Positions 55,458-64,000 of a stretch of DNA of 64,000 bases are shown here, piece after piece. Where the stretch lies: assembly GCA_037179335.1 (NCBI GenBank), contig JAKZHN010000008.1:1302001-1366000 (forward strand), written 5' to 3'. Made by a program: the position numbers and the translations under genes. How positions within the stretch are numbered: position 1 is the first letter of the stretch; the number at the start of each line of letters is the position of its first letter. Origin of the DNA: Cyclaneusma minus (taxonomy: Eukaryota; Ascomycota; Leotiomycetes; Marthamycetales; Marthamycetaceae). The notes below the pieces were generated by a model, which saw only the letters and a list, made by a program, of their open reading frames with translations, ran no database searches and had not been told where the DNA came from.

Positions 55458-56078
55458 GTGCCTCTCGCTCCTGTATTCAATGTTCTCTTCTCACCCCGCC
55501 CTCCTCTTCTCGACTTCACCACCGCTTCTCATCCCCTTCTCGTCTTGCCAGACTGGACCACTGTGCTCCTACGCCAACTCCGCCCTCGTCCTAATTCACA
55601 GCCCCCGGCTCGGCAGCTGAGCACTCACACAGCCAAGAGACGCCGAGTGCTTTGGAGACAGCCCCAAGCGCACCTTCCACCCTCAGTGTCCTCTCCTCCC
55701 CCGCCTCAGTTCTGTGCGACCGGCCTCTGTTGCTTCACCAGAAATTATATTCCCTCCGGCCGCAGCAACCACGGTTCGGCAAGCTTCACTCGTTCGTGGA
55801 CTGCCTTCAGACCGTCTTCACATTCACAGTTCCACTCGACAGGTCCAGAGGGCTCGCATAGCCCTTACCCTCCCGGCTGTGAACAATCGTCAGCACCTCT
55901 ACTCTCGCCAAGACTGCAAGATCGCCCAAACATCCTGGTCGGTTTAACGTTGGTCGCCGTTACACTTTCTTCGCTTTGGCTTGGCCGGCCAAGACACTCT
56001 GAAGGTCTTAATTTTCGTCAATCATTGCACGGCACTCAAGCACATTTGCCTATACTGCTTGGCAAACTGCTCAGCACC
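55458..56078 (+). promoter_or_regulatory. C/T-rich leader of the kinase with an in-frame open extension
   Basis: Pyrimidine-rich sequence typical of fungal promoters and leaders. An ATG at 55458 opens a frame that runs into the kinase without a stop (207 extra codons). Its composition (Pro, Ser, Arg, Leu, His) looks like translated leader, so I treat it as 5' UTR, although an N-terminally extended form cannot be excluded. Confidence 0.5.
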
Positions 56079-58327
56079 ATGACTGACCTAGCTCTTCGCC
56101 AGGCGCCGCTCGACATTCCTCGTGCGCCGGCAGTTGCGCCCGACCATGACATTGCACCGCAACCACTGCCGGCCTCGCATACCCCTCAGTCTTCAGATTC
56201 ACCTCAGAGCCAGCCCTCCTCGCCTGAAGTGCGCCCTGTCGATCCGCGCCATCCTATTCTCGAAGAAGACGAAGACGAGACCAGCAGTGAGGCAGCCAAC
56301 GAGCCGGTCACCCCGACCGACGCCTCGACCTCGCACGACCTAAAGCCTTCGATCCGCAATTCTATACAGAATGAAGCTCGTCCAGTCGTGACCGCGAAGC
56401 CTCCGATCTCATTGCAGACACCCGCATCTCCTAAGACCTCTATACCACAAAACGGATCTGCGCGGGCCTCCGGAGATAATAGCCCACCGCAGACGCCCGC
56501 TCAGTCTAGACCTCTCTCTCGACGCCAGTCGAGCCACCATCGCAGGAGTATGAACAGCTTTTCCAGCCTTTTTACTATCAGGAATCGGTCTGCCGTGACA
56601 TGGGGACCCAGTCCGTATGAAGGAACTGATGAGGCTCCTGCCCAGCGTCCCAATGTGTCGGAGGTCGCACTGGGTGTGCCAGCAGCTGGGCTGCTTCGTC
56701 GGTTCTCAGCTCACACGTCCCCGAATAATTCTACGAGATCGAATAGTCCTCCATCCCCGGTCCAAGGTCCCCGCGTCGTCTTTACTCCTGCAGGAGCAAA
56801 CAAGCCTCTGCCAGATCTTCCCAAAGGAGAGCAGTTCTTCGCTGGCGACAAGAAAAAGCACCGCGCTGCAACAACCCTTAGCATCAAAAATAGACTCTTC
56901 CACCGCCACGATAAACCGGCAGAAAATGTATCATCTGTACCCCGCCGGGCCTACTCTCGCCCTCGCCATCGAACTGGGAGTATCGACTCTCAGGACGGCC
57001 CGCCCAAAGTCAACCCCGGAACCAAGGTCCTGACCGACCGGGAGAGACTCCCATGGTCCCTGGCAGCTGAGGCCGGTACGGGAGTGAAGGCAAGGCGCAT
57101 GAGCTTGAGCCTGCCGGATGACTTTACCGTCGATGTTGTCGAACTTCACAGTGAATTCTCGGACCAGAGCAAGAGGTTTGGAAAGCGTGGGAAAACTCTG
57201 GGCAAAGGCGCGACATCACAAGTGATGCTCATGACCCGCAAGGGTTATCCGAACGAGTTGTATGCTGTCAAGGAGTTTCGGAAGAAGGCTTCAACCGAGA
57301 AGGCTGAGGAATACGAGAAGAAGGTCAAGTCGGAATACAGCATCGCAAAGAGTCTACATCACCCTAACATCGTTGAGACCGTCCGCCTCTGCACTCACAA
57401 CGGCCGATGGGAGCATGTTATGGAATGGTGCTCGGAGGGTGATCTGTTCAACCTTGTCCAAAAGAATTATCTCAAGTTGGAGGCTCGGTTACCTGACAGA
57501 CTCTGTCTGTTCAAACAGCTGGTGCAAGGCATCCACTACTTACACTCCAACGGAATTGCCCACCGAGATATCAAGCTGGAAAACTTGTTGATCTCGCAAG
57601 GTAGCAAGCTGAAGATCACTGACTTTGGTGTATCTGAAGTGTTCAGTGGGATGCACCCGGGACTGAGAGCGGCCGGTGGGCAATGCGGGAAAGATATGGG
57701 TGAGGTCCGGCTTTGTGAGCCAGGTATCTGCGGCTCCATGCCTTATATCGCTCCAGAGGTCATTTCCAAACATGGTATGTGTGGCAATTCATATGACAGC
57801 AAACAAATTTAACACTTCATCCAGGCAAATATGACCCGCGACCGCTGGATGTCTGGAGCGCAGCAGTTGTCATGCTCCACCTCATTTTCGGAGGCGCTCT
57901 CTGGACCAAAGCAGAGCTAAACAAGGGCCAAGAGCGATACGAAGATATTGTGACTGGTTGGACCAAATGGAACAACAAACACCCCGACGGAGGTGTGATT
58001 ACTGAGACGGACTACCCTCATGTCAGGGCGTTTGATTACATGGTCAACCCACCGGCTCTCAGACGTCTACTGATCGGCATGCTCAATCCCGACCCTGCGA
58101 GACGAACTACCATAGCCGAGGCCGCTGGGAACAGGTGGATAAAGACTGTGGAATGCTGCCAGGTCGACAGCTTTGAGGATCCCACCGCCATCATTGACGC
58201 CACCAAGAAGGTTAGCTGCAGGTCCAAGTCCGCCAAGGTGGCTGTGCACAACCATCTTCCAGAGAAATCACACCCTCTGCATCACCTAGTCCGCCTGCCC
58301 GGCAGCACGGACATGGATTACTATTAG
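56079..58327 (+). CDS. Ser/Thr protein kinase of the fungal Hal5/Npr1 class
   Basis: Two exons, 56079-57774 and 57825-58327, with a 50-bp intron; 732 aa from the chosen ATG (MTDLALRQAPLDIP). Residues 1-about 365 are Ser/Pro-rich and probably disordered with basic patches. The kinase domain (about 368-690) has the Gly loop GKGATSQV, VAIK-type Lys in YAVKEF, catalytic HRDIKLEN (about residue 494), DFG, and the class-specific GSMPYIAPEV and KYDPRPLDVWSAAVV. The split after ISKHG is at a conserved intron position next to the activation loop. Yeast relatives (Hal4/Sat4, Hal5, Npr1, Ptk2) control the stability and activity of plasma-membrane potassium and nutrient transporters; a role in ion or nutrient homeostasis is inferred. 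The 3' end TDMDYY lies at the stop at 58325-58327. Confidence 0.9.
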
Positions 58328-59330
58328 TCCCATGGTTCTTACGCATATAATACTGGAGCATTCTGCTTCGGAGTTCTTCGCCCTGGGGATATTCTGGGCT
58401 GGCGCGTTAGTATAATTGGTTGCTTCATTCATAATGGTCAAACCGGGGCCGAATGAGAGCAAGCCCGGTGTGGTTTCTATACCCCCTTTGAACATAGCAA
58501 GCCCTTCTTGGGGAGCTCTGTACATACTTTCCACAGGCTTCCTTTACTGGGTGGTTTAGTATAATTTTAGTGTCTTGAGAGTCTCTGTGTACAAAGAGAC
58601 AGTACCACAAACTGTATGTGTGTGCTGGAACTGGGCATGGCGCTTGGGTAGATATATCGCCTGGCATGGACTATATAGAAAGCGATGGTCGTCGGAGCGA
58701 TGGTCGTCGGGGCGCCAGTGTTAGAACTAAGAAAACATTGAGGTTTTCACCGTTCAATTACTGAGAGTCCACACCTGCTGTCTAATGCGGAGCTATCCTA
58801 GCACCCTGCTTATCAGCCTTTGCCAGAGAGTTAAGCTTTAGTCTTGACCTCTCTGGCGTGCTCCTTAGGGTGTGTCACTGTCAGTCGGTCTTTGTCGGCC
58901 CAGTTCGACGTCCAGATGGATATCTCCGTGGAGGTAGTCAACCATTGGCAGCCGTGGCACGATATTGGGTACTTCTGCAGCTCAGTATATTTTTCTGATT
59001 TGGCAGCTGAGCAGCCAAGGAACGCTCTGAGTTGCAGAGTCAGTCGAGGAGGGTGACATAGTTCGGTCAGCGTCCACCGTCCAAGTAGACTTGTGGCCGA
59101 GTGCAGAAAACGGTTATGCGTGCTACGAACTAGAAGTCTAGAGTCGGTCACGATAGGTGAGCGGTCTTCTCCCGTTTCTTCATTTGACAGTTTCTGAGTT
59201 TTCATCGCCCTGCTTTCTCTATACCCCTTTTCTAATTCTATATTCATCCACTTTACCTTCCCAAATTCCCCGCGAAGCAAAACTTTTTCGACTCGAAGAC
59301 AGCTCCAGATACTGTCTTCTCTACTTTGCT
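58328..59330. other. Convergent intergenic region of 1 kb
   Basis: Holds the 3' UTRs of the kinase and the desaturase. A perfect 15-bp tandem duplication (AGCGATGGTCGTCGG twice) is at 58681-58710. No gene supported. Confidence 0.5.
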
Positions 59331-60850
59331 TCAAGCCTTCTGCAGATGCGGAAGCATACTCGGCTGCGTATGCGTATGATGGCCAGCCGCAATCCTCTCC
59401 CTAATCATCTCCGCGTTCTCCTCCTTCCAAGCCTCCACCTCCCCACCACCCTGAAGCAGCGCAACTCGGTACCCCGTCAACATATTATGCGCGGCGTTGC
59501 TGTGCTCATAAGTCCCTCCGTTAAACCTAGCCGTCGCATCCCTTCCAATCCCAGACTTGATCATCGCCCTTCCACCAGGATGCTCATCGATGAAACTCTC
59601 CATGTCATGAATCACGCCTTCAATAGCAATCAACGCTCTTCCTTCATTTTTCACCTGGCTCTGAAACTCATCCCAAGTCATCACTGGCAGTTCGCTAAGT
59701 GACGGCCCCCAGTTGATAGTCTTGTCGAGCGCCTCAACCTTCTTCCGCATTTGCATAACGCGCGACTTCTCAATTTCGTCTTTCTTCACCGTTTTTAGAT
59801 TGTATGCCAGGCCGCAGAAAGCGAAAAACTGAATGAGCCATTTCGTCGGGTCGAATTCATACCATTCCAGCCCATTGCGGTAATCGGTAGGGAATTCGTG
59901 GTGGTAGTTGTGCCAGCCCTCACCAAAAGTAAGCAGCGCAGTGATGAAGTTACTCCGCGCTGTATGCTTGTCATCAAAAGGCTGATCACCCAACCAATGA
60001 GCCACCGAGTTGACACAAAAGATGCTATGGTTAGCAACCTGGATTCTCCAAAGCCCAGCATACAAAAACCCACCCCACGCATCGCCCCAAAGCATAGCCA
60101 CAATAGTAGGCAAAACGTAAGCTACGAGCAGCCCGATTTGCCAGAAGTACTTGTGTTGGAAGACGACGACCCAGTCTTCGCGCAGGTCGGAGTTGTCGAC
60201 GTGGCCGACGCGCGTGATGCGGCCTTGGTCGCGGTTCATGACGACCCAGCCGATGTGCGACCAGAGGAAGCCTTCGGCGGCGCTGTAGGGGTCTTTGTCG
60301 GTGTCGATGTAGCGGTGGTGGGCGCGGTGCTCGGTGGCCCAGTAGCGGGCGGAGCCTTCGAGGGAACTGGCGCCGGCGAGGGCGAGGAAGATGCGCAGGG
60401 GAGTGCGGGCTTGGTAGGAGCGGTGGGCCCAGAGACGGTGGTAGCCTGTGGATGGTGTGAGTAGAAAAGAGGGGGGTCAGAGGGAGGAGTTTACTGACCA
60501 GCTGTGACACCGGTGCCGGTGATGAAAAGGAAAATCGCAGCGAAGACGGCCGTTTCCCATCTCAGGGGTGTCTGCCGTGCAAGGAAGTATCCGAGGATGG
60601 GCATTCCGATTGAGTGGATCGTGTTCACGTGGTTGATGTGTAGTGGCCAGTTGTACCAGGTGATGGGCGTTGGAGTTTCTGGCACGCCATATCTTCCCGT
60701 CACCCAATTCCACACAATATACGCAGGATTCTTGGTGTCCAGAGGCTTTCTCTTGGCCTCAAAGGGTCTCTTCTCTCGCTTTTTGGTGGAATTGGAGATG
60801 GGTTTGGGAGTTGTTTTCTCCTGAGGAGAAATAGGCTCGATGTACTGCAT
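59331..60850 (-). CDS. ole1: Delta-9 acyl-CoA (stearoyl-CoA) desaturase with cytochrome b5 domain
   Basis: Two exons, 60850-60499 and 60445-59331 (TGA), 53-bp intron, 488 aa. It puts the first cis double bond into palmitoyl- and stearoyl-CoA in the endoplasmic reticulum. All three His boxes are present: HRLWAH, HRAHHRY and HNYHHEFP. Hydrophobic segments flank them (INHVNTIHSIGMPILGYFL, AAIFLFITGTGVTAG, IGLLVAYVLPTIVAMLWG). The C-terminal cytochrome b5-like domain (about residues 360-450) carries the haem-binding HPGG in SFIDEHPGGRAMI and a second His in YEHSNAAHN, as in yeast Ole1. The intron splits the GVTAGYHRLWAH segment just before the first box, a frequent fungal position. The donor reads GTCAGT rather than the usual GTAAGT. 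Confidence 0.95.
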
Positions 60851-62199
60851 CTTGTGAGATGTAGAAACAGAAACCGAGAAGAAGAATGGCTACAAGGTAT
60901 GGATTTCTGAAAGCTGAATGGAAGTCTGCTTGAACATATTTCAAGTTATATATCCTACCTGAGGAGATCCTCCACAAATTCATGCTCACACCGCTGTATT
61001 ACATTTCTCTCAGCTTATTCAGAGCATTGAATCGTCGGCCACGTCGGCGGTTTTCCTTTTGAGATGGAACCGAGTTGTTTTGAAAAAGTAATCTCTCCAT
61101 CACACGGAACGAAACGAAACGAAATGAAGAATTCCATTGCATGTGTCAGTCCAGTTCCGGCCCCAAGGGCCCACTGTAGAATTAAGGTTCTTATGGAAAC
61201 CTGTGCACATAAGCCCTCCGGCAGTTGGGTATCACCCAGGACCCATATCTGACTTGCTTGTGTTACTGTATAGCGTTCCATTTTGCACCGTAGTGACAAA
61301 CGCTTAGTATGAGGGAGCGATAAGGCCGCAGGGCGCAGTTTGAACTTCCGAAGTTACAGTGAGTTGACGGCGAATAAGGTCAAAGAGCTTGGCATGTCAG
61401 ATTGAAGACGAAGCTGCATCACAATGACGACGGTTCGACGGGTTGACGCGTTTGCTGACAGCGACAACCAGTGACTTCCACTTACAAGCTGCCAAACTGC
61501 AGGGACTTTTCATTGTTTGTTGGCCGACTGAGGAGTAAAAATATTTATGGATGAAAGAATCTGTGACAGTAAGTCTACTATCTATAGTACTTTTGAGAGT
61601 CTTCCGACCGATACATGTTCAATTCTCGAATCCATCAAGGAATAGAAACGCAGATGGTTTACGAAACCCCAAAAAATGCGTCTGGAGCAAAAGGATGCGG
61701 ACTTCCGGAGGCAAAAGCTCTTCTGGCCTCAGATGTTCGGTATGCTTCACAAGTGTTCTCAGCTGTTTTGCTTGCTTGTTTCGTCTCTCAGTGTGGAGAG
61801 TTCGGAATCGGTCAGTAAATGATTATAGAGGCAGGCAAAAGGGGTCAAGGAGAAGTGGATCGCAATCCTTTCAATTTCATCGAGAAACTCTGCTAAGAAG
61901 GTATATAACAAAACCCACCCCACACAATGGGATATAAGGTACAAAAGAGAATAGTGAGATTGTATTTACATTAATCGTGACACCATGACATCATGCTCAA
62001 AACGGCACCAACTAGATATCTATTCACGCGAGGCGGTATTACCATTAACTCCCCGCAATAATGCTTCAATATCGTGCGTGTAATCGTGGACCAAACCCAA
62101 ATCCGTCATGCCTACACTACCGCTCGCTGACGCCTCTTCCGTCCCGGGTGTCGCTTCGTTCCATCGTACGTTTTTCTGATTTCCACGTTTGGTCGGCTT
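60851..62199. other. Intergenic region of 1.35 kb
   Basis: Promoter of the desaturase on its left side and 3' region of the aquaporin on its right. Short ORFs only, none recognisable. Confidence 0.5.
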
Positions 62200-63319
62200 C
62201 TACACCATGTCACTATTCCCGTAGTCTTGTCGGACGACACCCGATTCACTTGCGGTACTAACACTCTGTACTCTCCGTAAATCCCGGTGGTCCTTCTCTT
62301 CGTCATGTAGCGTTCCTGCTGTTCCGTTGCTCCCAATGCTTCGCGGCCCCTTAGTAGGTGCACCCGATGGTGGTAGTACAATAGAGCCCGTCGGCGCTAA
62401 AGCAGCTGCGTCAGCCGCCTCTTCACCTGTCGGTATCGAGTCTGCTGTCTCGTACTCCAAGGCTTTGATGAGTTTGAAAACACTGTTCACTTGTTAGCAG
62501 CTGATCGATGCCAGAGTAACAGGTAGCAAGACATAAAACTTACATAACAGCCAAGACAGAGCCGGCCAATGGTCCAACCCAATAGACCCAATGATCACCC
62601 TTGAACTCCTTGGTAACGACAGCAGGGCCTAGCGAGCGCGCCGGGTTCATCGATCCACCGGTCCAGTAAACTCCCACCAGTTCTCCAACGAACAAGCTCA
62701 AACCGATTCCCACAGGGGCGATGAAATTTCCGGTGTGCTTCTCTGCCGCCAACATGAAAATGGTAAACACCAATTGTGCTGTCAAGATCATCTCGATAAT
62801 CACACCTTGCGCCACGCGGGTCGTCGTCGACATCGAGGTACCGACATTCAGAGCGCCCGTGAACAGCGTCTCCGTCAAGGCGGCCGCGATGATAGCACCC
62901 ACACATTGCACAGCGAAGAGAAGGACACATCTTCCGATTGTGATGGAACCAATGAGCCACATTCCCACAGTGACAGCGGGGTTGAACAATCCACCCGAGA
63001 CACGGAAGAATACCCAGGCATTGACGGCGAGGGCGAAACCGAAAGAGAGCGCGATATAGAGCAGTTCTTGAGGAGTGTTTTGGTCGGTAGTCGTAATTAT
63101 TGTCGTTCCGGTGTTTGGGTTGGAGGCAATGCGGGCGACTTGGGTGCCGGAGAAGGCGATGAAGAGGAAGAGGATCGTGCCCAGGAGTTCGCCAAGGCCG
63201 GCGACGACATGGCCTCGCAACTGACGAGGTAGTTTTGCGAGGAGTAACTTGCTCCACTTGGCGACCACTTCTGCCCAGTCTCCTACACCGTCAACGTGTC
63301 CAGGGGCGTTGGTATTCAT
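62200..63319 (-). CDS. Aquaporin (orthodox water channel, MIP family)
   Basis: Two exons, 63319-62544 and 62482-62200 (TAG), with a 61-bp intron carrying a CTAAC branch site; 352 aa. Six hydrophobic helices with two NPA boxes: LFNPAVTVG (residues 113-115) and MNPARSLGP (225-227). The residue after NPAR is Ser, not Asp, so it belongs to the water-selective rather than the aquaglyceroporin type. The second exon encodes the very end of helix 6 (VFKLIKALEYE) and a cytosolic tail of about 85 residues rich in Ala, Ser, Gly and charged residues that may be regulatory. Loop A is long and Thr/Asn-rich (ASNPNTGTTIITTTDQN). The start MNTNAPGHVDGVGDW is the only ATG before helix 1. Substrate selectivity is inferred from motifs. 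Confidence 0.93.
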
Positions 63320-64000
63320 CTCGACGAGCTATTCGGAAGAAAAAATGAAAAGAGATATCTGAAAGGAGATTCCTGAAAGGAGATGCCTGAAGAGCAAGTC
63401 CTATCGGCTTGCTTGAAAAGAATAAGATGAGAATGGAGAGGCTCGTGAGAGTAACAAAAGAGCTGAGGCTTGAGAGGGTTAAGATCAAGGAAGTAGAGCA
63501 CTTGCCACTAGCCACACATCATTGATGTCATTTCATTTTCCCATTGGCGCAGAAAACGCTATTTGGGCCCCTGTCCATCTAGTTTTGGTCACGGAGCATT
63601 TTCATGAACTCTGAAGGTGTGACGGTTTGGGGCGTACCCGATGGCATGGTAAACAAAGGACGAAAAGATCCAAGTACTAAACATAGCGATCAAAGTCGAA
63701 TGTTTGAAAGTATTCAAGTCACCTACTCCGCTTTCTTGCAAATGCCTCGAAATTCGACGTAATTCGAATGTCGAATTGGCTATTCCACGGGCTGGAACTC
63801 CGCCCTCGCGGGAACCCTTAACGGCCAATGTTGTCGGTTGTTGTGAGGTTTGCCAACGGGGCCGGAGACTAATCATAGCAGGTGGCAGGTCGTGGCGGAG
63901 AAGCAACTCTAAAAGGCTCCTAAATCTCTAGCGGTGGTCCAGGCGAGTCCATCTGCATTGGGATCCGCGGTTCGAGGAGCTTTTTCGATTTAGCTCGCAG
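63320..64000. other. 5' region of the aquaporin gene to window end
   Basis: Includes a short tandem repeat CTGAAAGGAGATKC (about 63359-63387, two copies and a bit) in the presumed leader, which may affect translation or transcription. No further gene is supported up to the window edge. Confidence 0.5.

Larger units (their letters stand above)
50895..56078. other. Long spacer of about 5.2 kb between divergent genes
   Basis: Lies between the starts of the coiled-coil gene (-) and the kinase (+). Many short ORFs occur on both strands but none shows a known domain, a sensible intron structure or coding composition. Landmarks: a repeated GGTTTCGAAAC word at 53164-53193, a (CATC)n microsatellite at 54727-54752, and a C/T-rich leader from about 55460. 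From 55458 to 56078 the kinase frame is already open. It may hold regulatory sequence, a non-coding RNA or a fast-evolving gene that I cannot recognise. Confidence 0.5.

Noticed and set aside
1..64000. tRNA or rRNA genes
   Set aside because: I saw no T-loop GGTTCGANTCC with matching acceptor stem and no rRNA signature; a tRNA scan would be needed to be sure.
1..64000. Secondary metabolite or other biosynthetic cluster
   Set aside because: The genes are unrelated housekeeping and signalling genes without synthase, oxidase or transporter clustering.

Overview
This window is nuclear DNA of a filamentous ascomycete (Pezizomycotina). The genes have several short introns (about 50-200 bp) with GT-AG ends and visible CTAAC branch sites. 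The gene set is typical of that group: a Whi3-type RNA-binding protein, an Ssk1-type response regulator, a Hal5/Npr1-class kinase, an Ole1 desaturase with a fused cytochrome b5, and a Bud1/Rsr1 Ras protein. I cannot place the class or genus from the sequence alone.

Left arm (1-12.2 kb): 3' end of a vacuolar amino-acid transporter (+), mitochondrial ribosomal protein bS16m (-) divergent from NAD(P)HX epimerase (+), a Rap-like Ras GTPase (+), Whi3 (-), and a CCDC97-like protein (-).

Centre (12.27-39.35 kb): about 27 kb of extremely AT-rich, RIP-degraded nested transposons. They sit inside one gene, a dual-specificity/tyrosine phosphatase that is now in three pieces (12188-12269, 15850-15905, 39350-40298). 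A hAT-like DNA transposon (12270-15841) separates pieces 1 and 2 and carries a solo LTR. A stack separates pieces 2 and 3: an unclassified outer element, holding a Copia-type retrotransposon (about 16.88-37.14 kb), which holds Gypsy-A (19607-26277) and Gypsy-B (26733-34100). Target-site duplications (8, 5, 5 and 5 bp, plus a tentative 4 bp) define most borders. Removing the insertions restores one open reading frame, so the gene was probably intact when it was hit.

Right arm (39.35-64 kb): rest of the phosphatase, mitoribosomal protein mS45 (+), a 13-exon PQ-loop membrane protein (-), the Ssk1-type regulator (-), a coiled-coil protein of unknown function (-), a 5-kb spacer, a Hal5/Npr1-class kinase (+), delta-9 desaturase (-) and an orthodox aquaporin (-).

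The genes are mostly housekeeping or signalling genes with no operon-like or pathway cluster. Two loose themes are mitochondrial translation (bS16m, mS45) and osmotic/ion homeostasis and signalling (Ssk1, Hal kinase, aquaporin). The noteworthy biology is the nested transposon island, its very sharp RIP borders, and unusual microexon splicing in the PQ-loop and Ras genes. No tRNA, rRNA or CRISPR array was recognised.
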